Source of the DNA: Thermoplasmatales archaeon
GTDB lineage: Archaea > Thermoplasmatota > Thermoplasmata > Thermoplasmatales > Thermoplasmataceae
Length of the DNA: 64,000 bases
Assembly: GCA_026127925.1 (NCBI GenBank)
Contig: JAJSLM010000005.1
Span: 1 to 64,000, forward strand
Reading direction: 5' to 3'
Shown: in pieces, positions 52,694-61,697 of the stretch
Layout: each line of letters opens with the position of its first letter
Position numbering within the stretch: position 1 is the stretch's first letter
The notes under the pieces: generated by a model
The model's input: only the letters and a program-made list of their open reading frames with translations
Databases searched by the model: none
What the model was told of the DNA's origin: nothing
Made by a program: the position numbers and the translations under genes

Positions 52694-54141
52694 AATCTAT
52701 CCACCACTCCGCTGGCAAACAAGGCCAACTTCTTACTTTCACCATAGTCATAACTTCTGTAAAGTTCAATAGTACTCGCTTCTATGGATCCTTCTGCATG
52801 CAACATGGCGGACGTGAAAAGGGCGCCATACGATGAGATTATTTCCCTAACAGTCGATATCAACCTGATTCTCTCCTCCGTTTTACTTACAATGGCACCC
52901 GAAAGGTATTTCAAAAGCAGTTCCCTTTCTTCAGGATTATTTAGATCGCTGCTGTGTGGCAGCGTCGATGCCAATCCACCTGTTATATCTACAAGATTTT
53001 TTACCGAATCAAGATAGTTTTGATTAGCAAATAATTTTCCCACGTTCGTATAAACCCTATTTGGAACATAAATGCCCGTTTGGGTATCCATTTCAGCAAA
53101 CTCCGCTGCCCCAACTCCTGCTAGCCTCAATGTTTCCTTGTATGTCATCAAGTTAACTATGTTACGCCTAATATTTGACGTCTCTGATGTTCCGTTGTGC
53201 TCAGCAATAAGTTTACCAAGACCAAGATATAGATCACCCATCGCAGCTCTATAGGCTATTGCAGTAAACCGATGATACGTCGGAAACATGCTAGCAAGCA
53301 AACCCGCATATTTCCACTCTCCTGCCATGAAAACCCTTTCCCATGGAATGAAAACATGATCGAATATTGTCAGCGTCTCATTTTCTGCATTGTTGTTTCC
53401 TATCACAAGCGAAGGATCCTTGAGTGCACTTTCAGATGCTTTCATTGGTCTCGAGATCAATGATACTCCTTTTGCATTTGGTGGAACTGCAAAAGCGACA
53501 GCATAATCCTTGTCTGCCTCAGTCATATTCCTTGTAGGAATCACGATTATCATATTGCTGGCGACTGATTGGGTTGTGTGGGCTTTTGCACCGTTTACCA
53601 CGATTCCATCGTCCCTTCTCTCAACTATCCTTACATACATGTCTTTGTCGGGTTGTTCGCTAGGCCGAAGTACACGGTTTCCCTTGACATCTGTCTGGGC
53701 GACTGATAGTGCAAGGTCTTTTTGAACCGTATCCACATAGAACCTGTTTACCCGCTCGCAATAGTTAGTCTTGAAATCATTGTCTATAATTCGGGACACT
53801 ATCATCAGAGCAAACATAGCATCCGAACCAATTGCCTTTACAATGTTGAACATACCACGTCCAAGACGGGTGGTCTCATAAATGACATTGAATCTCTCTT
53901 TCAAATCGTCCTTTGTTTTTGGGACAACGTAAAAGGTACTTACATTTCCATATTTATCGTCGGGTCTTACCAATAAGGAAGAGTATTGTTTCTGGTTTTG
54001 CCATTTGAAAAGATCGGAAGCATGGTTGATAGCAACTTTCAGAACCTCATGTTTTGTTACGTCATCAACGACAGAACCTTCGTAAAATAACCTCCTTCCG
54101 TCCTGCAAACTTTTTTTGAATTCAACATCATTTCTCAGCAT
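52690..54141 (-). CDS. 4-hydroxybutyryl-CoA dehydratase/HpaB-family paralogue without Fe-S cysteines
   Basis: 483 residues of the acyl-CoA-dehydrogenase-like flavoprotein fold. It aligns end to end with 4-hydroxybutyryl-CoA dehydratase (AbfD): RPSEQPDKDMYVRIVERRDDGIVV, GAKAHTTQS, DKDYAVAFAVP and IFDHVFIPWERVFMAGEW. The AbfD cluster ligands Cys99, Cys103, His292 and Cys299 correspond, as I recall the AbfD sequence, to Met97, Val101, His290 and Tyr297 here, so the [4Fe-4S] site is lost. It may instead be a flavin monooxygenase or dehydratase of another kind. It is operon-linked to thiolase and DUF35. Confidence 0.82.
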   Translation of the reverse strand: MLRNDVEFKKSLQDGRRLFYEGSVVDDVTKHEVLKVAINHASDLFKWQNQKQYSSLLVRPDDKYGNVSTFYVVPKTKDDLKERFNVIYETTRLGRGMFNIVKAIGSDAMFALMIVSRIIDNDFKTNYCERVNRFYVDTVQKDLALSVAQTDVKGNRVLRPSEQPDKDMYVRIVERRDDGIVVNGAKAHTTQSVASNMIIVIPTRNMTEADKDYAVAFAVPPNAKGVSLISRPMKASESALKDPSLVIGNNNAENETLTIFDHVFIPWERVFMAGEWKYAGLLASMFPTYHRFTAIAYRAAMGDLYLGLGKLIAEHNGTSETSNIRRNIVNLMTYKETLRLAGVGAAEFAEMDTQTGIYVPNRVYTNVGKLFANQNYLDSVKNLVDITGGLASTLPHSSDLNNPEERELLLKYLSGAIVSKTEERIRLISTVREIISSYGALFTSAMLHAEGSIEASTIELYRSYDYGESKKLALFASGVVDRL

Positions 54142-54258
54142 AAATAACGCACTTTCTTCATCGCTAAGGTTATCATTAATGTTTCCTCAGGGAACTTCAT
54201 TACTGTAGATAATGTGGTTAACGCGTTCTCATCCGATGGAAAAATAATGGTGGGGCGT

Positions 54259-55203
54259 CTAATAAGTGTAAAATCCCCTCTTTGATTTTCTCCCATTATA
54301 GCCAGCAGAAATCATCTGCTTCATCGTTTCTGGGGGGAGGTATTCATCACCGAACGCTTCTCTAAAGCTTTCCAGTACGTGGTACACAATGTCCACGCCT
54401 ACATAGTCCGAGAGCTCAAATGGACCCATCGGCATACCAGCCCCCTTCTTCATTGCAATATCGACTGTTTTAACATCCGCTATTCCTTCATCCACGACCT
54501 TCATAGCCTCGTTTATCATTGGAATTAGGATACGATTTACAACAAAGCCTGCTCTCTCTTTAGCCTTTACAGGAATGATCTTTTCTCTGTGATTCTTCAT
54601 TGACTGGAACAATGAAAACGTATCTTTTACCGTTTCTTCCGATGTTTGCAAAGCAGGAACGACCTCGACGAGTGGTAATGTATATGGCGGATTGAAGAAA
54701 TGAGCAATTATAACCTTTTCAGGAAATCTGTAATGGGCAGCCATTTCAGTTATACTAAGAGATGATGTATTAGATGCAAGAACGGTAGATTCTCTGAGTT
54801 TTCCAGAAAGCTCTTCAAATAATTTATTCTTTACAGACTGATTCTCAAATATCGCTTCAATCACAAAGTCAAGTTCGCGCATATCATCGTAAGTTTCTGT
54901 AGGGTGTATTTTCCTGATTATATCCTCCTTCTTTATACTGGACCCAAGGTTCTTTCGTATTACATCTTTCTGTTCTTCGGTAAGTCTAACTCCGAGCTTC
55001 TCGATCTTTTGTATCTCCCTTTCAGGAGCCTTTGTTGTGTAAGATATGAAGTCATCTAGGATCTTCTCAATGCTTCTCGTCCCCTTTTCTGTCAATTCTT
55101 TGTTCTGGTCCTTCAGAACGACCTCATAACCGTTATAGGCAAACAATTCCGCTATAGAAGCTCCCATTGAACCAGCACCAATAACTCCTATTTTGCTAAT
55201 CAT
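54259..55203 (-). CDS. 3-hydroxyacyl-CoA dehydrogenase
   Basis: 314 residues, with the NAD-binding IGVIGAGSMGASIAELFAYNG, VASNTSSLSITEMA and HFFNPPYTLPLVEVV, where the His is catalytic. The C-terminus holds GPFELSDYVGVDIVYHV. It oxidises 3-hydroxyacyl-CoA. It is first in a co-oriented series 3HCDH, AbfD-like, thiolase, DUF35, giving an apparent route from hydroxyacyl-CoA to acetyl-CoA. The family has a single-domain form of this size. Confidence 0.92.
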   Translation of the reverse strand: MISKIGVIGAGSMGASIAELFAYNGYEVVLKDQNKELTEKGTRSIEKILDDFISYTTKAPEREIQKIEKLGVRLTEEQKDVIRKNLGSSIKKEDIIRKIHPTETYDDMRELDFVIEAIFENQSVKNKLFEELSGKLRESTVLASNTSSLSITEMAAHYRFPEKVIIAHFFNPPYTLPLVEVVPALQTSEETVKDTFSLFQSMKNHREKIIPVKAKERAGFVVNRILIPMINEAMKVVDEGIADVKTVDIAMKKGAGMPMGPFELSDYVGVDIVYHVLESFREAFGDEYLPPETMKQMISAGYNGRKSKRGFYTY

Positions 55204-55237
55204 GTCGAGTTTATCGCAGTAATTTATTAAAAGAATT

Positions 55238-55247
55238 CTTTATTTAG
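55238..55247 (+). promoter_or_regulatory. TATA-like box for the GTG-started pair
   Basis: CTTTATTTAG is centred about 27 nt before the GTG at 55270. Confidence 0.45.
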
Positions 55248-55269
55248 ACAATTTTTGAAAATAGGAAGG

Positions 55270-55434
55270 GTGGAATTGCACAAGTGTTTAAACCATGGAA
55301 TTGTAAAGGTCCGTGTGAATCAAATGCCTCCGGTAATTTCGAAAAGTTTAGAAATGCATTCTTCCAGCCTTATGGACATAGATCATGATCACCCGCGTAA
55401 CCTTATTATGCATTATAAAAATGAGAGGAAGTGA
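55270..55434 (+). CDS. Small hypothetical protein (54 aa), first of a coupled pair
   Basis: A GTG-started frame encoding MELHKCLNHGIVKVRVN, then SLEMHSSSLMDIDHDH and ending MHYKNERK. The TATA spacing and the GTGA overlap of its stop with the next gene's start favour a real gene. It is soluble, with one Cys and many His, no motif I know. It may be a protein-protein partner of the downstream gene. Confidence 0.5.
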   Translation: MELHKCLNHGIVKVRVNQMPPVISKSLEMHSSSLMDIDHDHPRNLIMHYKNERK

Positions 55435-56420
55435 CCAACCTGCCCGATGAGGAACCAGAGATAAATGAGACGATATTACGATACCTGTATGATACCTGGA
55501 GCATACGCTATAGACAAAAACTGTTCAAGCCGTTTTCTTCTATTGATGACACCGAATCACAGACCATCATACCTTGGTCTCTCCCTATAATCTCTGCAAA
55601 CATTAATGTCAATGATTCTTACATACAGGAAATTGTTGAGAAACAACGCTACCTGCAGATTGACCATGAAAAAAGGTACGGACAAGATTTCGATCTCGTC
55701 AAGCTGAAAGGCGGCAGATCATCCTTACCCCAAGTTGAAGATAAAGTTATCAGAATTCCGGATGAAGTATCTGTTAATTCCCTAGTAAATTTGTATGTTT
55801 ATCTTTTCCTAGTTGACGCCATAAATAAAGATGATAAGCTTGTATCTATTGAAGATGCTGTATTTAGCCTCAAGAATACCTTAATGATTCCTGATGATTT
55901 TATTCCACCGCAGCTGATGTTAAACGTAGAAGGTGAGGTCCATCTTGACGTTAATGAAATGGCAAAAGATATTCAACCTTTCCCGAGTCTTCGACTAATT
56001 TATGTTTATCCAGAATTCGTAAACAAGGTTCCAAACAGAATCCGATTCCTCTATCCATCAAGATCTTATTCTTTTGAAAACCAGCCTACACTCACACAAC
56101 TACTTTCCTGGATAGGGGATTCATTCGAAAAAGTAAAGCTGCACGAGGAGTTTTCTGCCTTTGAAGAAAGTAGATACCTTAAGGACGTTATATATACAAT
56201 AGAGGTAAAACATACACGGGAACTTTTTTCGCCATTATTTGGCCCTGATAAGATTTCTAAACTCGAATCTTTAGGTATAATAAATAACTCTGAAACTAGT
56301 CCCGCTGTAAGGGACGAAGTTGATGTAAATTTTCTTAGGTTGTTGAGAGACACGTTAAAGAAAAAGGCTGAACATCTACGTGATTATTGGCTTTCAAGCA
56401 CCCTTAAACAATTAAAATGA
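55431..56420 (+). CDS. Hypothetical protein (329 aa)
   Basis: Unrecognised. Charged, soluble sequence: LRYLYDTWSIRYRQKLFKPF, an acidic middle part with LVSIEDAVFSLKNTLMI, and a helical C-terminus with LRLLRDTLKKKAEHLRDYWL. No membrane segment or classic catalytic motif. The GTG start follows GAGAGGA and overlaps the upstream stop (GTGA), which supports translational coupling with the 54-residue gene. A role in replication or repair is conceivable for such charged archaeal proteins, but nothing shows it. Confidence 0.65.
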   Translation: MTNLPDEEPEINETILRYLYDTWSIRYRQKLFKPFSSIDDTESQTIIPWSLPIISANINVNDSYIQEIVEKQRYLQIDHEKRYGQDFDLVKLKGGRSSLPQVEDKVIRIPDEVSVNSLVNLYVYLFLVDAINKDDKLVSIEDAVFSLKNTLMIPDDFIPPQLMLNVEGEVHLDVNEMAKDIQPFPSLRLIYVYPEFVNKVPNRIRFLYPSRSYSFENQPTLTQLLSWIGDSFEKVKLHEEFSAFEESRYLKDVIYTIEVKHTRELFSPLFGPDKISKLESLGIINNSETSPAVRDEVDVNFLRLLRDTLKKKAEHLRDYWLSSTLKQLK

Positions 56421-56484
56421 AAAAATAGTAAACGTAATATTTTGATAAATAATATTCTAAAGAAAAAAGAGATAATGAATGCAC

Positions 56485-56784
56485 TTATCCTTTCCAAGCA
56501 CCTATTCCAAATCCCACTATAAACAAAATGAGGGCAAATGAAAGGACAAGAGATCCAAATTTAACAGTAGTCATATACTGTATGACCGTATGTATTACAT
56601 TAAGTATATTGATCTTAGGAATAAAGTCCAGACCGACAAAATAAGCGAGGACTAATGCAACCACCAAGAGTATTATCGAAACTAAACCCTTCTTTACTGA
56701 TAGACCGAAAAGAAGACCATCGATGAAAACTAACAATAACGTAATGTATGGTGCGTAAGGTTCCAGTACTGATGGGTATGCCAT
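56485..56784 (-). CDS. Small three-helix membrane protein (99 aa)
   Basis: 99 residues with hydrophobic segments at about 13-30, 33-52 and 75-97; the first two are joined by a short Lys-bearing turn (LSVKKGL). Unknown family; no catalytic motif. It is on the same strand as otsA, whose end is... upstream at 56928, with 143 bp between. Confidence 0.6.
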   Translation of the reverse strand: MAYPSVLEPYAPYITLLLVFIDGLLFGLSVKKGLVSIILLVVALVLAYFVGLDFIPKINILNVIHTVIQYMTTVKFGSLVLSFALILFIVGFGIGAWKG

Positions 56785-56927
56785 TTTTGTTCTTTCTCCT
56801 GACTATATGTCAGACGTTTATTGTAATAGCTACTCTTAAATCTTTTGGTACATCACAAGATCTGATGGCGCATAATAAATATTCTTGAGAATAGTATTTT
56901 ATCTCTTGTCAGACATTAATTCCCTTA

Positions 56928-58280
56928 TTATTCCAAGATGTTTTGGGGATGTGATTCCGTGTATAAGCGATCAGAGCGGGACAGTATTCTTGACAGCCAC
57001 CAATGAATGTCTTTTGTTCTCACATTCTTTTTCATTTCCCTGAGATGATTGAACTTATCTTCCTCGGTCATTATCAAAGCTTTGTATACTGCGTCAGCTG
57101 TTGCATCGATATCATATGGATTCACTATCAATGAACCATGCAGGTCAATTGCTGCGCCTGCAAATTCTGAAAGTATTACTGTCCCCTTCTTTGTCGCGGA
57201 CGCAAATTCCTTGCAGACGAGATTGAGCCCATCAATTAGAGGGGTAATAAGTGCAATATCAGCTGAACGATAATATTGCAACAGCAATTCCTGTGGTATT
57301 CTTCTGTACATATAGATTATCGGGTACCAATAGAGGTCCGAATACAGGCCGTTGATTCTCCCTACAAGCATCTCTAATTCCCTTCTCATTTCCTGATATT
57401 CAGAAACACTGTACCTGCTTGGAGTAACTATCATAACGTAGGTAAACTGCTTACGTGTGTCTGGATGTTTCCTCAGTAGGGCCTCAATAGCCTCGACCTT
57501 ATTCGAGAGCCCCTTTGTGTAGTCCAACCTGTCAATAGAGAATATTAGTTTTGTTTTTTTATCCTGCCATATGTTTCGTTTGACGGGCTCATGCGAATAA
57601 TACTTAAAGTCCACTCCAAGCGGAACTGCCATGACTTTCTTTTTGTTATTCGGATGAACGTTCAGTATGTTTTCACATGCCGTCTCATAATTTTGAACGT
57701 ACCCTGATGTATGGAAAGTTATAAGATCTGCGGAATTTATACTTTCCAAAAAATAAGTGGATTCAGGAAGAATAGAGAAAAATTCACTTGCAACCCACGG
57801 AATGTGCCAGCTAAAGATGACAAAATTTTTCAATCCAAGATCTTTGATCATCTTCGGCACCAGGGCAAGCTGATAGTCATGTATCCAGATCCTGTCACCA
57901 GGTTTTGCTTCCTTTGCTATGGCGTTTGCAAATTTCCTGTTCACCTCCTTATACAGATCATAACTGTGCTGTGCAAAATATATCTTATCTCGAAAATAAT
58001 GAAAAAGAGGCCAAAGAACTGAATTAGAATAATTGTCGTAGAAACCAATCTTCTCGTTCTTGTTAAGGAATATTCGTGAAATTTTATATCCGGAATAATT
58101 TTCTTCGGGGTACTTCTCGTCCAGGTGACCGTCACCCCAGCAAATCCAGGTACCTCCTTTTTCAGTCATGACATTTGAAAGTGCTCGTGCAACACCACCA
58201 ACATTTGGTCTTACGATAGATTTCTCACCAATCCTGTCATGAGAAATCGGACCGCGTGAGGTGGCAACGATATACTTCAT
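56928..58280 (-). CDS. otsA: Trehalose-6-phosphate synthase (GT20)
   Basis: 450 residues of a GT-B glycosyltransferase. TSRGPISHD and RPNVGGVARAL bind the donor; the acceptor site IWIHDYQLALVP and SWHIPWVASEFFSILPE are well kept, as is SIDRLDYTKGLSNKVEA and the C-terminal DGLNLVCKEF. It joins UDP- or ADP-glucose with glucose-6-phosphate. No trehalose-phosphate phosphatase gene is visible nearby; glucosylglycerol-phosphate synthase is a related alternative. Trehalose protects acidophiles against stress. Confidence 0.9.
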   Translation of the reverse strand: MKYIVATSRGPISHDRIGEKSIVRPNVGGVARALSNVMTEKGGTWICWGDGHLDEKYPEENYSGYKISRIFLNKNEKIGFYDNYSNSVLWPLFHYFRDKIYFAQHSYDLYKEVNRKFANAIAKEAKPGDRIWIHDYQLALVPKMIKDLGLKNFVIFSWHIPWVASEFFSILPESTYFLESINSADLITFHTSGYVQNYETACENILNVHPNNKKKVMAVPLGVDFKYYSHEPVKRNIWQDKKTKLIFSIDRLDYTKGLSNKVEAIEALLRKHPDTRKQFTYVMIVTPSRYSVSEYQEMRRELEMLVGRINGLYSDLYWYPIIYMYRRIPQELLLQYYRSADIALITPLIDGLNLVCKEFASATKKGTVILSEFAGAAIDLHGSLIVNPYDIDATADAVYKALIMTEEDKFNHLREMKKNVRTKDIHWWLSRILSRSDRLYTESHPQNILE

Positions 58281-58403
58281 AATTTAATATGTAGTTATGC
58301 TATTTAAAATAACCCAATTCTAGACTGTTATTCATTAGCCTACGCGATGGAACGTCCACTAAAAAGTATTTCAGATAGAATCTAAAAAGAGGATAGAAAA
58401 AAA

Positions 58404-58868
58404 TTATTGTTGAGTTCTAATAATGTGACCGAGAAATCCAAGTATTCCGAGCATTGCATTCATTCCTGCGACAACGTCCGGATTCTTCATTTTCTCGTAC
58501 ATTGAAAGAATGGACAGCTTGGAATCTGGTGATGTATAATCCTTTAACGTATCGCTGATACCTGGCGAATTGAACATCAGGGTTTTCAGCATATCTGAAT
58601 TCTTTTCGTCGCTGACCGCAAACATCACTGCCGTTAGGATGTTAAGCGTTTTCAGAAGAGAAACCGAGAATTCCCTTGATGTGAAAAATTTTCCAAGAAA
58701 TTCTATGTCAGTTGGCATGTAATCCTTAGACAAATGGTTAAGAAGATCGATTACGCCAGCTTCTTTCAGCCGTTTCATTATCGCCATCATTGATTCTAAA
58801 ACATCAAGATTGTCTGCCAAGTCCAATATTAGTGCATCCATCGGGTCTTTATTTTGTTCGTCTGTCAT
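58404..58868 (-). CDS. DUF1641-family protein
   Basis: 154 residues, helical. The end MKNPDVVAGMNAMLGILGFLGHI is the DUF1641 signature (DPDVRRGL-type). DUF1641 proteins sit next to sulfide:quinone reductase-like and TusA/DsrE genes in archaea and bacteria, as here, and may help dock the oxidoreductase to the membrane or a partner. It is the last gene of the sulfur operon, 11 bp after the oxidoreductase. Confidence 0.8.
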   Translation of the reverse strand: MTDEQNKDPMDALILDLADNLDVLESMMAIMKRLKEAGVIDLLNHLSKDYMPTDIEFLGKFFTSREFSVSLLKTLNILTAVMFAVSDEKNSDMLKTLMFNSPGISDTLKDYTSPDSKLSILSMYEKMKNPDVVAGMNAMLGILGFLGHIIRTQQ

Positions 58869-58879
58869 ATTTGTTCACC

Positions 58880-60016
58880 TCACATTATACCTCTAACCAT
58901 ACCAGAAAAGTATGTATCGGCTGAAGTCCATTTTAACAGGTAATCCATTTTACTATTGAAATTTGCTCTTGGAGGATGTTCGTATGTGAAGTATAGCGTG
59001 ATTGCCTCACCAGGGCCCGTGACCGTCGTGCAAGCTACAGCACCATCGTAAGATTCAAAGTATACGTCTCCAGAGATTTCGTGCGCAATCCTGTTTGCCA
59101 GGTACTCTGACTGGAAATGCGCCGTTGCACCTGCTTTTGATACGGGCAAGTTTGTTGCGTCACCCAAAACAAAAACGTTGTCGAAAGTTCCATAGTTCAG
59201 TTTATAACGATCAACGTCGATAAATCCGCTTGGTCCGGCCAGGCCAGAATCAGTGATGAATTGCTGTCCCCTATGAGGCGGAATCAGCACTAATAGATCA
59301 TAGTCTACGGATTCTCCCTCAAGGGAATTTACTTTTTTGGTTTTCGCATCTATAGATTCGACGTTGAAAAGTGTATGAAGAATAACGTCTTTTTCCTCAA
59401 GATATTTTTCCACGAATTCTGAAACATTCGCGATAGTAAATGCTCTGTTTAATGGATACGTGTAATGTATTTCCGTCTTGTCCCTTATCCCTCTGTTCCT
59501 AAGGTACTGATCAAGCTGGAATGTAAACTCATAAGGTGCCGGAGGGCACTGATATGGTATACTGGATGGACCTACTACTATTTTCCCTCCTTTGAAATTG
59601 TTGAGTGCGTCTCTCAGTTTGATCGAGGAATCGTAATCATAGAAATGAAGAGCGCTTTCTGCATATCCTGGGATGTCTTCAGGGGTATAGCGATCTCCTG
59701 TTCCAATTATCAGGTAATCGTAACCGTACTCCTTTCCAGATTTGCCATTGACCTTCCTGTTATTTACATCAATCTTTACAGCTTCATCCTGAACGTAATT
59801 TATGCCATAACTGAACAGCATTTTCGCAGGCTTTACGCTGTCTCTTGGCATTTTAAGTCCGAACGGTATGTGTATCCCGTCTGGTTTGAAATAATGCATC
59901 GGTGAATTGCCCAAAACAGTAATGTCAGCATCTTCCCTTGGTATGAGGAAACGGAGCTTATTTGCCATTATTGTTCCTGAAGCTCCGTCTCCAAGAATCA
60001 AAATTTTTGAAGACAT
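58880..60016 (-). CDS. Sulfide:quinone reductase-like FAD protein
   Basis: 378 residues. ILILGDGASGTIMANKLR binds FAD; LIIGTGDRYTPEDIPGY and VFVLGDATNLP are further flavin motifs. The middle has SIPYQCPPAPYEF, the CPPAPYE motif of SQR-type enzymes with a catalytic Cys. The C-terminus has two short hydrophobic helices that could dip into the membrane. It probably oxidises sulfide or a persulfide and passes electrons to quinone. Flanking TusA, DsrE and DUF1641 support a sulfur role. Confidence 0.85.
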   Translation of the reverse strand: MSSKILILGDGASGTIMANKLRFLIPREDADITVLGNSPMHYFKPDGIHIPFGLKMPRDSVKPAKMLFSYGINYVQDEAVKIDVNNRKVNGKSGKEYGYDYLIIGTGDRYTPEDIPGYAESALHFYDYDSSIKLRDALNNFKGGKIVVGPSSIPYQCPPAPYEFTFQLDQYLRNRGIRDKTEIHYTYPLNRAFTIANVSEFVEKYLEEKDVILHTLFNVESIDAKTKKVNSLEGESVDYDLLVLIPPHRGQQFITDSGLAGPSGFIDVDRYKLNYGTFDNVFVLGDATNLPVSKAGATAHFQSEYLANRIAHEISGDVYFESYDGAVACTTVTGPGEAITLYFTYEHPPRANFNSKMDYLLKWTSADTYFSGMVRGIM

Positions 60017-60026
60017 GATTACACCA

Positions 60027-60269
60027 TTACTTGGTTTTCTTCATTACGATCTCGTAATAACCGGTTCTTTCAAAGATACCAACAAGCTGGTTTCCGGACT
60101 TATTGATCCAGGCTGGAGCATCCTTTTTAGTTCCTGAATCGGTTGAATATACCGAGATAACGTCCCCTACTTTTGCTTCCTTGTAAGCCTTTATCATTTC
60201 CATCAGCGGACCAGGGCAAAAACTTCCCCTTGCATCCACAACTTTGTTTGGTTTTATTTCATTTTCCAT
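60027..60269 (-). CDS. TusA-family sulfur carrier
   Basis: 80 residues. The CPGP motif in [18 protein letters not shown] carries the persulfide-forming Cys, and the end with [11 protein letters not shown] fits the beta strand of the fold. TusA hands sulfur from DsrE-type proteins to reductases or oxidases. The ATG at 60269 is preceded by GGTGAG; a GTG at 60278 is possible. It is 10 bp upstream of the SQR-like gene. Confidence 0.9.
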   Translation of the reverse strand: MENEIKPNKVVDARGSFCPGPLMEMIKAYKEAKVGDVISVYSTDSGTKKDAPAWINKSGNQLVGIFERTGYYEIVMKKTK

Positions 60270-60279
60270 TCTTCTCACC

Positions 60280-60711
60280 TTATATAAACAGCGTCATGTT
60301 CGAATCTTTAGCCATAGAGACAAATTCTGCTACTCCAATAATATCGTCAACTATTGGATCTAACTCTTCCTTCTTTATCTCCATAAGATCAGCAAACATG
60401 GCACACCCGTATATCTTTACATTACCTATTTCTTTTGCGCTTCTTAATGTCTCGATCCAGGGAGCAACTTTTTTCTTCTTCATTATGTCCATGACCTGCT
60501 TCTCCATTTCAGCTCCTTCATAGCTGAATTTCCCTTTCATGGCCTGTCCTTTTTTAAAATTCATCAACGCCCAAAAACTTACAAATATATCAATGTCCAT
60601 ACCATTTGCGACCCCGCCAGACGCGATTATGGAACCGGCCATCAGTTTATCTAATGTTCCAGAAACAAACAACAATGTCATCTTTTCTGCCATAATTATC
60701 AATTCTGTCAT
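60280..60711 (-). CDS. DsrE/DsrF-like sulfur-trafficking protein
   Basis: 143 residues of the DsrE fold. [22 protein letters not shown] and [19 protein letters not shown] are typical, and the active Cys lies in [11 protein letters not shown]. It accepts and passes persulfide sulfur. The stop lies ten bases before the TusA ATG, so it starts the operon DsrE-TusA-SQR-like-DUF1641. An internal ATG at 60690 (MAEKMTLL) is another possible start. Confidence 0.85.
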   Translation of the reverse strand: MTELIIMAEKMTLLFVSGTLDKLMAGSIIASGGVANGMDIDIFVSFWALMNFKKGQAMKGKFSYEGAEMEKQVMDIMKKKKVAPWIETLRSAKEIGNVKIYGCAMFADLMEIKKEELDPIVDDIIGVAEFVSMAKDSNMTLFI

Positions 60712-60906
60712 AGAAAGCCTATTAAAAAGTTAAAACACTAACATATTAGCCATCCTATGACATTCTCCAAGTTAACGCAGGGACGTATTATTGCTCACGA
60801 GTTCCAACATAGAAAATAATGCATTAATACTGCAACCGACATAGAAAATATTAGCGAGATCTGCAGTAAGAAATTAAAAGATTAAGCCGAAGAATATTCC
60901 CTTGCT

Positions 60907-61179
60907 CTATTTTCTGCCAAAAATGAGACTTATCCTTGAACGGTTTTTGTATTGCTTCAATTCAACAGTAGCTGTCATAGCTTCCTCATACAGATCTTCG
61001 ACCCAAGTCCTGAGATCCTTGTCCATTTTATGGTTTTTCTTGAGGTATATAAAGTCATTTAAGATTGATCTTATATAATTTTTTGTGCTCAAATTTAAAC
61101 CTTTAGATAAAGATTCTAGGTAATCGATATCTGATGATTTAAGCTCAACTTCTACAATCCTGGTGTCGTTGTCATCCAT
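60907..61179 (-). CDS. Small ribbon-helix-helix-like protein
   Basis: 90 residues. An N-terminal strand RIVEVELKSSDIDYLESL and a helix NYIRSILNDFIYLKK look like the ribbon-helix-helix fold of small DNA-binding regulators. The C-terminus is a helix with AMTATVELKQYKNRSR. Upstream of the sulfur operon on the same strand, so a local regulator role is possible but unproven. Confidence 0.55.
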   Translation of the reverse strand: MDDNDTRIVEVELKSSDIDYLESLSKGLNLSTKNYIRSILNDFIYLKKNHKMDKDLRTWVEDLYEEAMTATVELKQYKNRSRISLIFGRK

Positions 61180-61697
61180 ATTTCTAGATCGCGTACTAGA
61201 TTATGATTGTTTCTATTAAAATGAATTAAGAGAAAAAAATTGCTCTCTCTTTAGCATTAACTATATTGAACTACCTACAATGATTTAAGCAAGAAGGCCA
61301 CTGAGATAGCGATTTGGATGGATTCCGAAACTTCTCCCGTGAAAACCATTAGAAAGTCGTGCATAAAAATCCCCAAGCAGCGATTGATCCTAAAGGATTT
61401 TGGCATGAGGTTTCGAATGTCTTCGTTCCGCAGTCTGGGCGAAGGAATGGGTTAAAAACATATCCCGATTACATACGGACATGGATGCATCCAAGTGGAG
61501 CACTAATACCCACAAGAATGCAACTTTCAGGACTGGGGAGAGACCAAAATTCGATAATGGATTCTTGCAAACCGTCTAGCCCGTGAGAAATAAAGGCAAA
61601 AACAGAGCAAAAGATAGAATCTTGAATCCTTTGGGTGGATGGTATGTCAAAAGAAGATCCATGCAAAGATTAATCTTACTTTTTCTATTCAGAAAAT
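61180..61697. other. Gene-free interval, with a more GC-rich stretch
   Basis: 518 bp. The part at about 61316-61590 is visibly richer in GC than usual intergenic DNA here. Frames in it (61318-61455, 61359-61586, antisense 61469-61666) give no recognisable protein and overlap one another. It may be a decayed gene or a structured RNA; I cannot decide. Confidence 0.35.

Noticed and set aside
61359-61586. 75-codon frame in the GC-richer gap, and its antisense 61469-61666
   Set aside because: Two overlapping frames on opposite strands and no recognised family; no evidence for either being translated.
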